Both the position numbers and the translations under genes were made by a program. From positions 62,001-126,000 of the forward strand of contig CAZHOG010000001.1 in the NCBI GenBank assembly GCA_964533935.1: DNA of 64,000 nt, written 5' to 3'. Shown one piece after another: positions 25,948 to 33,778 of the stretch (its first letter is position 1; each line of letters begins with the position of its first letter). This DNA comes from RUG14121 sp964533935. GTDB taxonomy: Bacteria > Bacillota_I > Bacilli_A > RF39 > UBA660. The notes under the pieces were generated by a model, which made no database searches, was not told the DNA's origin, and saw only the letters and a program-made list of their open reading frames with translations.

Positions 25948-26880
25948 CTATTTTACTTTCTTATTTTTAAATTCTTCTTTATTTATCCCGTTTAAAAAGT
26001 CTTTTATCTCCATAGTTTTTTTACCAAACGGTTTAATTTTAGTAATATATATAATTCCATCTTTACAAGTTATACCAAAATGGCTTTTATCAATTATAAT
26101 TTTATTTATTTCATTAATATTACTTTTAACAAAATATGCTTCTAATATTTTATATTCAATATCATCTATTATCATATTAGCAAGTGGCCAAGAGTATAAT
26201 CCTCTAATTTTATTAATAATATTTTGGCCATTATTATCAAAAGATATTTTTTCTTCATCACGAGTAATATTATAAGCATATGTTGCTGCAGTATCATTTT
26301 GTTTAACTCTATTATTAGTACCATTAATTATACTAGGAAGAGTTTCTATAAGTAAATTGGCACCTAAGACTGATAACTTATCAAATAAAATTTCTGTAGT
26401 ATCCTCATCATTTATAATAATTTCTTTACTAGAAATAATATCTCCTGTATCCATATTTTTATCCATATACATGATAGTAACACCAGTACTACTATCACCA
26501 TTAATTTTTGCCCAATGAATTGGAGCACCACCTCTATATTTAGGTAGCAATGAAGCATGAACATTTATACATCCTAATCTTGGTAGATTAATCAATTCTT
26601 CAGGAATTATTTGACCATATGCGCAAGTAATTATTAAATCTGGATTAATACATTTTATAATTTCAAAATCTTTTTTAATACTTTGAGGTTGAAATACTTC
26701 AATATTATTATTTATTGCAACATCTTTTACAGGTGTATTAGTTAATATATGTTTTCTTCCAATTTCTTTATCTGGTTGAGAAACAACTAATGCAACATTA
26801 TAATTATTATCTATTAAACTTTGTAAAACATTACATGCAAAATCTGGAGTTCCCATAAATACAATTTTTAGATTTTCCAT
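25948..26880 (-). CDS. fmt: methionyl-tRNA formyltransferase
   Basis: Fmt formylates initiator Met-tRNA with 10-formyl-THF. The 310-residue product has the N-terminal FMGTPDFACNVLQSL, the catalytic region CINVHASLLPKYRGGAPIHWAKINGD (Asn, His and the GGAPI loop), and MDTGDIIS, followed by the C-terminal OB domain. Ribosome-binding site GGTGAT precedes ATG and an extended -10 promoter lies just upstream. Confidence 0.97.
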   Translation of the reverse strand: MENLKIVFMGTPDFACNVLQSLIDNNYNVALVVSQPDKEIGRKHILTNTPVKDVAINNNIEVFQPQSIKKDFEIIKCINPDLIITCAYGQIIPEELINLPRLGCINVHASLLPKYRGGAPIHWAKINGDSSTGVTIMYMDKNMDTGDIISSKEIIINDEDTTEILFDKLSVLGANLLIETLPSIINGTNNRVKQNDTAATYAYNITRDEEKISFDNNGQNIINKIRGLYSWPLANMIIDDIEYKILEAYFVKSNINEINKIIIDKSHFGITCKDGIIYITKIKPFGKKTMEIKDFLNGINKEEFKNKKVK

Positions 26881-26895
26881 TTTATCACCATAAAT

Positions 26896-26904
26896 ATTAT
26901 ATCA
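26896..26904 (-). promoter_or_regulatory. extended -10 promoter of fmt
   Basis: Minus-strand TGATATAAT about 15 bases before the fmt start, immediately after the terminator of the pseudogene unit. Confidence 0.6.
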
Positions 26905-26913
26905 TGAAGTAAA

Positions 26914-26940
26914 TAAAAAAGAAAATATATACATATTTTC
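26914..26940 (-). terminator. Rho-independent terminator after the frameshifted surface protein gene
   Basis: Minus-strand GAAAATAT, 4-base loop, ATATTTTC and six T. Confidence 0.75.
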
Positions 26941-28174
26941 TATAGTTTATTTATTTCAATCAAAGCTTTACCAAATGTTGTATTACCACAATTATTATTG
27001 TAATATCCATCACACCCTGAAAGGTTTGGAGCTAATCTATTACTTTTATCTATTCTCCAAGCACTTGTAGTATCAGTAGATTTAGCATTCATTGTCCATA
27101 TATTTTCTCCATTATTTATCCATTTTGGACAACTATCAGCTGTTTCACTACATCCTAATTTAGCTGCTTCTTGGACAGTAATAATTCTTGCTAAAACATT
27201 ATTTTTTTCAAGATTATAAGTGTTACTTGAACAAATATTATAATTTGAACAACCCGTATATTTATTAGTTGCAAATACTGTAGTACCCATGTTGTATGAC
27301 ATTGCATTAACATTACTCCAAGAAGATGTACTAGACTCTATTGCATTTAAAACTCCATAAGGCCCATTTGCAGTACTTGAATTATTAACATTTGACCATG
27401 AAACATTACTAGTAGTATTTTCAATTTGCTGAATTCTCATTGTCTCACCATCATCAAATAAAACATTAAAAGCTTTTTCGGCATTTTCATTTACTTCATA
27501 AAGAATAATTGTACCAGCTTTACAGCTATTAGCATCAAGATTACGATAGCATTTAGTTACTTCACATGTTTCTTCACTACCATTAACACAATAAGTACTA
27601 GACGTGCTATCGTCATTGTAATTATATGCTGCTACTATATTTTTATTTTTAACAGCTACTTTATCAGCACTTTCATTATCTATTCCTAAAGTTCCTTCAA
27701 AACTACATCCTTGACTATTTTGTTCTTCATCTTTATTAACAAATGTTATCTCCATTGAATAATTTTCTATGGTATTTGCTGGAATATCTAATTCATATAA
27801 AATATATGTTCTTCCATCTTTCGTAACTGGCATTTTTCTCGTGCCAGTGATTAAATCTTCACCATTTTTATAGTATATACCAAATCATCATTAAATGTAT
27901 TTATTATCCCATCAATATAAATATTAAATTTCATATCAATGTTATTAGTATTTTCTACACTAAATGTTTTAATAAATGATTGACCAGGTAGTATTCCTTC
28001 AACATCTATTTCAGCCTCTCCTGTAAAAACTAATTCTAAGTTCCCGGCTTTAACAATAGTTTTAGTTTTATTAATTTCTTGAATTTTTGCAGTAAAATAC
28101 GAAAAAGTAACTCCTAAAGCAATAACTAAAAATATAACAATAATTGATAAAGCAGTAATAATTTTTTTACTCAT
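26940..28174 (-). pseudogene. SipW/TasA-type surface protein gene split by a one-base frameshift
   Basis: Two open frames, 27851-28174 and 26940-27833, together encode one protein of about 410 residues. The first has a SipW-type signal helix (MSKKIITALSIIVIFLVIAL...FSYF) and the TasA/camelysin N-terminal strand pattern (VKAGNLELVF, PGQSFIKTFSVENTNNI). The second continues it (TKDGRTYILYELDIPANTIENYSMEITF, GTLGIDN) exactly as in the intact paralogue at 33779-36040. The frames join if one A is added to the A5 run at 27865-27869 (minus-strand ATAAAAATGG). The second half has paired cysteines and an ARIITVQEAAKLGC segment. Cause: a true mutation, phase variation, or an assembly or sequencing error. 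Ribosome-binding site AGGAGAG. Confidence 0.8.
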
Positions 28175-28194
28175 CTAACATCTCTCCTATTATT

Positions 28195-28223
28195 AATATA
28201 ATAGTTTTTTACTAATTTTGCAA
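28195..28223 (-). promoter_or_regulatory. sigma-A promoter of the frameshifted surface protein gene
   Basis: Minus-strand TTGCAA (28218-28223), 17-base spacer, TATATT (28195-28200), about 20 bases before the start. A good promoter, so the gene is probably still transcribed. Confidence 0.7.
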
Positions 28224-28227
28224 GGCA

Positions 28228-28259
28228 AAATAAAACTTAAATCTTAGTTGGATTTAAGT
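28228..28259 (-). terminator. Rho-independent terminator after priA
   Basis: Minus-strand ACTTAAATC, 7-base loop, GATTTAAGT, then TTTATTTT. The left arm overlaps the last priA codons. Confidence 0.75.
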
Positions 28260-30423
28260 CTATTTCTAAATTAACTTTTGTATTTGAATTAAATATATCT
28301 TGTAATTCCTTTAAAGTCTCAATTAATTTATCATCAAAACGATATTTTATAATAATTTGAAATCTATAAATATTATTAAATTTAAATACTGCTGCAGTAC
28401 TTGGCCCAAGAATAATAGATGTTTTATCAATATTATTTTTCAAATAATTTGCAACATTAGTAGCTTCTTTACTCGCTTCTTCATAATACTTACTTGCAAT
28501 TTTTATTGTCATCAAATAATAGTATGGTGGATATTTTAGTGTTTTTCTAATGTTCATCTCATAATTATAAAAAGCTTCAAAATCATTATTTACAACACAT
28601 TTTAAAGTATAATTATCAGGATTAAATGTCTGAATAATTACTTCACCAGGATATTCACTTCTTCCAGCTCTTCCAGAAGTTTGATGTAATAATTCAAATG
28701 TTCTTTGATTAGCCTTATAATCCGGAATATTTAAAGTAGTATCGGCATTAATAATACCTACTAAAGTAACTTTAGGAAAATCTAGTCCTTTACTAATCAT
28801 TTGGGTACCAAGTAAAATATCATATTCATAATTCTGAAAATCATTTATTATTTTCTCATGGGATCCTTTTCTTGATGTTGTATCCATATCCATTCTAACA
28901 ACTCTTGCTGTTGGAAACATTTTATTTATTTGATTTTCTAATTTTTCAGTACCTAATCCTAAGAAAGTAAGATCATCATTTTTACAATTTGGGCAAATAT
29001 CAGGTTTAAAAATAGCATACCCGCAATAATGACAACGCAACATATTAGAAGATTTATGATATGTTAATGATATATCACAATGTGGACATTTAAAAGTATA
29101 ACCACATTGAGAACAATTAATGAAAGTTGAAAAACCTCGACGATTTAATAATAATATAATTTGTTCTTTCTTTTCTAAACGTTCATTTATTTTTTCTTTT
29201 AACAAATCAGAAATAACAACATTTCTTTTTTTCATTTCTAATTCCATATTAACGATATAACATTTAGGTAGTACAGCACTACCAACTCGCTTTTTCATTT
29301 CAATTAATTTATAGATATTTTTTCTTGCTTTTGCTAAATCAGTTAATTCAGGAGTAGCACTTCCCATAATTAAAGGAATATCGTAATATTTAGCTCTATA
29401 ATTTGCTATGTCTTTAGCATTATATCTAGGAACATTATCTTGCTTATAAGTATCTGAATGTTCTTCATCAATAATTATTACGCCAAGGTTTGTAAATGGT
29501 GCAAATATAGCACTTCTAGTACCAATTACAATACTTACTTCTTTTCGCTCAATTTTTCGCCATTCATCATATTTTTCACCATTGGATAATCCACTATGTA
29601 AAATTGCTACTTTATTTCCAAAACGAGCAATAAATTTATCAACAAATTGTGGTGTTAAACTAATTTCAGGAACCAACATAATTGCTTCTTTATTATTTTC
29701 TAATACTTTTGCAATAATTTGCATATATACTTCTGTTTTTCCACTACCAGTAATTCCATGAATCAAATAGGTATCAAATTTATTAATATTTTTTACAATA
29801 GTATCATAAGCTATTTGTTGTTCATCTGTCATTTTATTTTTTGTATATTCATTATTATTTGTTTTGTTGTAACGATAACTTTCAACCTCAATTTCTCTAA
29901 TAACTTCGTTTTTAATCAAGCTATTAACTGAAGACAAAGAAATCAATGTTCCTTCACTCTTTAATAATCTATTACAAGAATCAATTGCATTAACTATTTC
30001 AAGTTGATTATTATTTTTACATTTTTTCAAAGCATCTGCTAAAGGATAATTCAATTCAAGATATTTTATCTTTTTCATATTAATATTTGTCCCATTTTTT
30101 GCTTTTAAAGCTGTTGGAAGCATACACTCATATGCACTTATTAAACTACATAATGTTGATTCTGATATATATTTTCCTAATTCAATTAATTCAGGATTTA
30201 AAACAGGATTATCATCTATAATACTGATTATTTCTTTTACTTCTAAATCATCTGAAATATTATCTTTTATATCTAAAATAAAGCCTTCAACTTCTTGTCT
30301 ACCAAATGAAACTAATACTCTTTTACCAATTTTTGCATCTAGCTTAATACTATCCGGTATTTTATAATCAAAGGTCTTAGAAATGTTTTTACTTTTTATT
30401 TCAACTAATACACTTGCATACAT
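28237..30423 (-). CDS. priA: primosomal protein N' (replication restart helicase PriA)
   Basis: PriA recognises stalled forks and reloads the replisome. The 728-residue product has the N-terminal 3'-DNA-binding domain (YASVLVEIKSKNISKTFDYKIP), Walker A HGITGSGKTEVYM, the IIDEEHSDTYKQ motif, the double zinc site (CSQCGYTFKCPHC...CHYCGYAIFKPDICPNC), helicase motif V/VI (GTQMISKGLDF, LLHQTSGRAGR) and the C-terminal domain. The ATG at 30423 follows AAAGGGTAATTACT; the longer frame start at 30465 is less likely. It is transcribed divergently from the gene at 30514. Confidence 0.96.
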   Translation of the reverse strand: MYASVLVEIKSKNISKTFDYKIPDSIKLDAKIGKRVLVSFGRQEVEGFILDIKDNISDDLEVKEIISIIDDNPVLNPELIELGKYISESTLCSLISAYECMLPTALKAKNGTNINMKKIKYLELNYPLADALKKCKNNNQLEIVNAIDSCNRLLKSEGTLISLSSVNSLIKNEVIREIEVESYRYNKTNNNEYTKNKMTDEQQIAYDTIVKNINKFDTYLIHGITGSGKTEVYMQIIAKVLENNKEAIMLVPEISLTPQFVDKFIARFGNKVAILHSGLSNGEKYDEWRKIERKEVSIVIGTRSAIFAPFTNLGVIIIDEEHSDTYKQDNVPRYNAKDIANYRAKYYDIPLIMGSATPELTDLAKARKNIYKLIEMKKRVGSAVLPKCYIVNMELEMKKRNVVISDLLKEKINERLEKKEQIILLLNRRGFSTFINCSQCGYTFKCPHCDISLTYHKSSNMLRCHYCGYAIFKPDICPNCKNDDLTFLGLGTEKLENQINKMFPTARVVRMDMDTTSRKGSHEKIINDFQNYEYDILLGTQMISKGLDFPKVTLVGIINADTTLNIPDYKANQRTFELLHQTSGRAGRSEYPGEVIIQTFNPDNYTLKCVVNNDFEAFYNYEMNIRKTLKYPPYYYLMTIKIASKYYEEASKEATNVANYLKNNIDKTSIILGPSTAAVFKFNNIYRFQIIIKYRFDDKLIETLKELQDIFNSNTKVNLEIDLNPTKI

Positions 30424-30459
30424 AGTAATTACCCTTTCTTTCCTAATTATAGCAAATAT

Positions 30460-30488
30460 TTGCAAATATTATAATAATATGTTAATAT
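30460..30488 (+). promoter_or_regulatory. sigma-A promoter of the unknown gene at 30514
   Basis: TTGCAA (30460-30465), 17-base spacer, TAATAT (30483-30488), 25 bases before the start codon, in the short divergent region shared with priA. Confidence 0.7.
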
Positions 30489-30513
30489 ATGTAACCAAGA
30501 AAAGAGGGAAAAC

Positions 30514-31446
30514 ATGAAAAGTGTGAATGAAATTGAGGAACCAATAGTTGAAAAGCTATTTAACAGTTATAAATATAACTTAAAAAATGCAAGATTAAAT
30601 GCTAATGAATTACATGAATATTATAATAGCCAAGTAAATCATCATCAATTACTTACTGAAAAAATATATAATTTAAGAATAATAGATGATTCAAAATATG
30701 AGGTATTAAAACCTATTTGTTTTAATTACGAAACTAACGAATATACATTAAATATGCATTATATAGTGGTTGATTTTTACAAAAAGCATCAAGGTGAAGA
30801 GCAAATATCAATATATGAATTAAATATTCTATTATTAGAATATATTAATAAAATAATCGCTTCAGTTGAATTAAGACGTGGAATAAATAATAATATACTA
30901 TATAAAAAAGAATCAGAGTTTTATACATATTTAGTTAATGAATACATTGATCCTAGTATTAAATCAATTGTAAGAACAAATTATAATAATATTAGAAAAA
31001 TGCAATTAACATCACATATTATTGATAAATGTACTATGGAATATGGTTTAAATCCATTTGCAAAATTAAACTATGTTCAAAAAATTAATAAGTATATTTA
31101 TAAAAAATTCTTTAATAACGAATATGAATGTCCATCTATGAATGCAAAAGAAAATGAAACTACTTTCTTTAAAATGAGTGATAAAGGATATTTTATTGAT
31201 ATAAACAGAAATAAAATGAAACAAACACTTGGAAATGATGTACCTAGCAAATTCGAATATGCCGTTAATCATCAAATGAAACAAAAACCACTTCCTGATC
31301 AAAACTTATTAGATGCTTTATTATATGGAAAAATGATTAATAATGATGTTAAAAATATTATATTAAAAGATGTAATAAATAATATGTCTATAATAGATTA
31401 TGCAGAAGGAACCACTCCATCAAATAATAACATACTTGCAAAATAA
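30514..31446 (+). CDS. unknown 310-residue protein
   Basis: One of only four plus-strand genes. The soluble 310-residue product is helical and Asn/Tyr/Lys rich with no signal peptide, no membrane helix and no motif I recognise. A low-complexity hydrophilic tail ends it (EGTTPSNNNILAK). It has its own promoter and a strong ribosome-binding site (GAGGGAAAAC), and a terminator follows, so it is a complete stand-alone transcription unit inserted between priA and the stomatin-NfeD operon. No function is inferred. Confidence 0.7.
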   Translation: MKSVNEIEEPIVEKLFNSYKYNLKNARLNANELHEYYNSQVNHHQLLTEKIYNLRIIDDSKYEVLKPICFNYETNEYTLNMHYIVVDFYKKHQGEEQISIYELNILLLEYINKIIASVELRRGINNNILYKKESEFYTYLVNEYIDPSIKSIVRTNYNNIRKMQLTSHIIDKCTMEYGLNPFAKLNYVQKINKYIYKKFFNNEYECPSMNAKENETTFFKMSDKGYFIDINRNKMKQTLGNDVPSKFEYAVNHQMKQKPLPDQNLLDALLYGKMINNDVKNIILKDVINNMSIIDYAEGTTPSNNNILAK

Positions 31447-31470
31447 AAAGACTGAAATTCAGCCTTTTTT
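31447..31470. terminator. bidirectional terminator between 30514-31446 and the stomatin gene
   Basis: AAGACTG and CAGCCTT form a 7-bp stem (one mismatch) with T-runs on both sides, serving the two convergent units. Confidence 0.65.
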
Positions 31471-32368
31471 ATTTTTGCTTTTTATCTTTATCAGACATTA
31501 ATTCTTTTAGAGAAACTCCTAAAGTTGCAATTCCTTGCATATCTGTAGGTACTATAATCTTTGTAGCTTGTCCATTAGCCATATTAGTTAATGCTTCAAA
31601 ACTTTTTAAAGCAAGAACTGATTGATCAGCTTTAGCATCTTTAATTAATTTAATACCTTCTGCTTCAGCTTTTTTAAGTTGTAATACAGCTTCAGCTTCA
31701 CCTTCAGCAATTTTAATTTGAGATTCTTTTTGAGCTTCTGCTCTTAGAATAGCACTTTCTTTTTCTCCTTCAGCAATTAAAATACTAGATTTCTTTTCTC
31801 CTTCAGCACGAAGAATAGATTCTCTTCTTTCACGTTCTGCACGCATTTGTTTTTCCATAGCTTCTTGAATATCTTTTGGAGGAAGAATGTTTTTAACTTC
31901 AACACGATTAACTTTAATTCCCCATGGATCAGTAGCTTCATCTAATATTGAACGCATTTTAGAATTAATGATATCTCTTGATGTAAGAGTTTGATCTAAT
32001 TCAAGTTCTCCAATAATATTACGAAGAGTTGTTGCTGTTAAATTTTCAATAGCATTTATTGGATTTTCAACTCCATAAGTAAATAATTTTGGATCAGTAA
32101 TTTGAAAATAAACTACAGTATCAATTTGCATTGTAACATTATCCATTGTAATAACTGGTTGTGGTGCAAAATCTTTTACTATTTCTTTTAAAGAAACAAT
32201 ATTACTAATTCTATCAACAAATGGTATTTTAACATGTAATCCATTATTCCATGTAACAAAATAAGATCCTAATCTTTCAATAACATAACTTTTTGCTTGT
32301 GGTACTACCTTAATATTTGGAAGTACAATAATTGCAACTATAACTAATATAGATATAAAAATTTCCAT
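31469..32368 (-). CDS. SPFH/band-7 (stomatin/QmcA-like) membrane protein
   Basis: A 299-residue protein has one N-terminal membrane helix (about residues 2-18), the SPFH domain (VPQAKSYVIERLGSYFVTWNNGLHVKIPFVDRI, DNVTMQIDTVVYFQITDP, WGIKVNRVEVKNILPP) and a long Ala/Glu/Lys coiled coil (about 170-260, AEGEKKSSILIAEGEKESAIL). SPFH proteins organise membrane microdomains and often act with NfeD and membrane proteases. The upstream NfeD-like gene ends just before this ATG, the classic NfeD-stomatin pair. Confidence 0.92.
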   Translation of the reverse strand: MEIFISILVIVAIIVLPNIKVVPQAKSYVIERLGSYFVTWNNGLHVKIPFVDRISNIVSLKEIVKDFAPQPVITMDNVTMQIDTVVYFQITDPKLFTYGVENPINAIENLTATTLRNIIGELELDQTLTSRDIINSKMRSILDEATDPWGIKVNRVEVKNILPPKDIQEAMEKQMRAERERRESILRAEGEKKSSILIAEGEKESAILRAEAQKESQIKIAEGEAEAVLQLKKAEAEGIKLIKDAKADQSVLALKSFEALTNMANGQATKIIVPTDMQGIATLGVSLKELMSDKDKKQK

Positions 32369-32794
32369 TTAATTTCCTTCTTTCTCAACAATAAGCTTTA
32401 CTCCACTTATTGCTTTAACCTTTACTTCACTATTTTTTACGATTTTTTCGTTGGCAATAGCACTCCATTTTTTTCCATCAACCTTAACTTCACCAATTGT
32501 ATTTTTATTAATTTCTTCAGTAACTATTCCCATCATTCCAATTACCCTGTCCAAATTTGTTTTATAATTTTTTGGTTTTAGGTATTTAGATAAAATTGGT
32601 CTAGTAGTTATTAATAATATTGTTCCTAAGATTACAAATACTCCGAACTGGATATAAAAACTTTCCACAAAAAATGATAAAACTAATGTAACTATTCCAC
32701 TAGCAATAAACCATATTGATACTAGTCCAATAGTACATACTTCTATAATTGTAAGTGCCAAAATAATTATTAACCATACAACCCATAAATCCAT
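32369..32794 (-). CDS. NfeD-like membrane protein
   Basis: A 141-residue NfeD1b-type protein has two to three membrane helices (about 4-55) followed by an OB-fold C-terminal domain (VIGMMGIVTEEINKNTIGEVKVDGKKWSAIAN). NfeD partners stomatin-type proteins, as its position one base before the SPFH gene indicates. It lacks the N-terminal serine protease domain of long NfeD forms. Ribosome-binding site AAGGAGAG. Confidence 0.9.
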   Translation of the reverse strand: MDLWVVWLIIILALTIIEVCTIGLVSIWFIASGIVTLVLSFFVESFYIQFGVFVILGTILLITTRPILSKYLKPKNYKTNLDRVIGMMGIVTEEINKNTIGEVKVDGKKWSAIANEKIVKNSEVKVKAISGVKLIVEKEGN

Positions 32795-32814
32795 ATACTT
32801 CTCTCCTTATGTTC

Positions 32815-32842
32815 ATTATACTAAAATGTATTTAAAAAGCAA
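32815..32842 (-). promoter_or_regulatory. promoter of the NfeD-stomatin operon
   Basis: Minus-strand TTGCTT (32837-32842), 16-base spacer, TATAAT (32815-32820), about 20 bases before the start. The -35 overlaps the preceding terminator arm. Confidence 0.6.
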
Positions 32843-32863
32843 TAAAATATTCATATTTATTGC
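32831..32863 (-). terminator. Rho-independent terminator after the TPR-like gene
   Basis: Minus-strand GCAATAAA and TTTATTGC stem followed by TTTTT, overlapping the last codons of the upstream gene. Confidence 0.7.
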
Positions 32864-33681
32864 CTTTTTAAAGTTAATTTATTTTTATTCTTATAGAAAT
32901 TCTTTTTACTAGAAATTTCTTCTATTAATGATTTGATTAAAACACTTTTATTTTTATTTTTAATTACTATATTTAAATATTTATCTCCAAATTTATAACT
33001 AGCTTGAGTATAACAAATAATACTATACATAAGCATTATAATATTCTTATTTTCTTCATCTATTTCTAATTTATTGCAATATTCATCCAATGATAAATTT
33101 TCTTTTGAGGCTTTTTCTATTAATGAATAAATAATTTCTATATTAAAATGATCAAAAACGTCAAAATCAAAATTATCTTCTTCAAAATCAAATGTTTCTT
33201 TTCTATTTAATTCTGATGTTCTAGAAATTTCATTTAATATTCCAGAAAAATCATATGGTTTTTCAGTATTTTTAGAAATCATATCTGCTAATTGAAAAAA
33301 CTGATAAGCATTATCATTATCACCAATATAATAATAACAAAATGCAATACTTGCACAAATGTATGCATTTGGTTTATTAAAGAAAGAAAATATTTTAAGA
33401 TATCCATCTAAAGCCTTTTTATAATTCTTTTTATAAAATAAAATATTAGATTCTTTATAAATTTTTGATGCCAAATTTCTATCTTCAACTATTTCATTAT
33501 ATTTCAAAACAATCTTTTTATTAGTTCCATCATCAATGGTAAAAGCATTGATATTATCCTTTTCATGAGCAACTTTATAGAATAATTTTCTGTCTTTAGT
33601 ATTTTTTGCTTCAAATAATATAAAACTTTTATTATCTATTATATATTCACAACAACTATCAAAAAAATCCATATTTTCCAT
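32857..33681 (-). CDS. TPR-like repeat protein of unknown function
   Basis: A 274-residue soluble protein. Residues about 70-140 look like two to three tetratricopeptide-type helical pairs (SNILFYKKNYKKALDGYLKIF, YICASIAFCYYYIGDNDNAYQFFQLAD). The rest is unrecognised, with an acidic EEDNFDFDVFDHF stretch and a Lys-rich end. ATG at 33681 (MENMDFF) has GAAGTGATTGC upstream; a longer start at 33714 lacks a ribosome-binding site. It has its own promoter and terminator. It may be distantly similar in style to the cut gene at the right edge (63366-64000), but I could not show homology. Confidence 0.65.
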   Translation of the reverse strand: MENMDFFDSCCEYIIDNKSFILFEAKNTKDRKLFYKVAHEKDNINAFTIDDGTNKKIVLKYNEIVEDRNLASKIYKESNILFYKKNYKKALDGYLKIFSFFNKPNAYICASIAFCYYYIGDNDNAYQFFQLADMISKNTEKPYDFSGILNEISRTSELNRKETFDFEEDNFDFDVFDHFNIEIIYSLIEKASKENLSLDEYCNKLEIDEENKNIIMLMYSIICYTQASYKFGDKYLNIVIKNKNKSVLIKSLIEEISSKKNFYKNKNKLTLKRQ

Positions 33682-33705
33682 GCAATCACTTCTCTCGTAG
33701 AAAAT

Positions 33706-33735
33706 ATAATACAATATTTACATTGTACATTGCAA
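33706..33735 (-). promoter_or_regulatory. sigma-A promoter of the TPR-like gene
   Basis: Minus-strand TTGCAA (33730-33735), 18-base spacer, TATTAT (33706-33711). Confidence 0.6.
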
Positions 33736-33736
33736 G

Positions 33737-33766
33737 AAAAAAAGAATAGATTATATCTATTCTTTT
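33737..33766 (-). terminator. Rho-independent terminator after the repeat surface protein gene
   Basis: A perfect 12-bp stem (AAAAGAATAGAT with ATCTATTCTTTT), 3-base loop, T-run. Confidence 0.85.
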
Positions 33767-33778
33767 AAAAGCATATTT

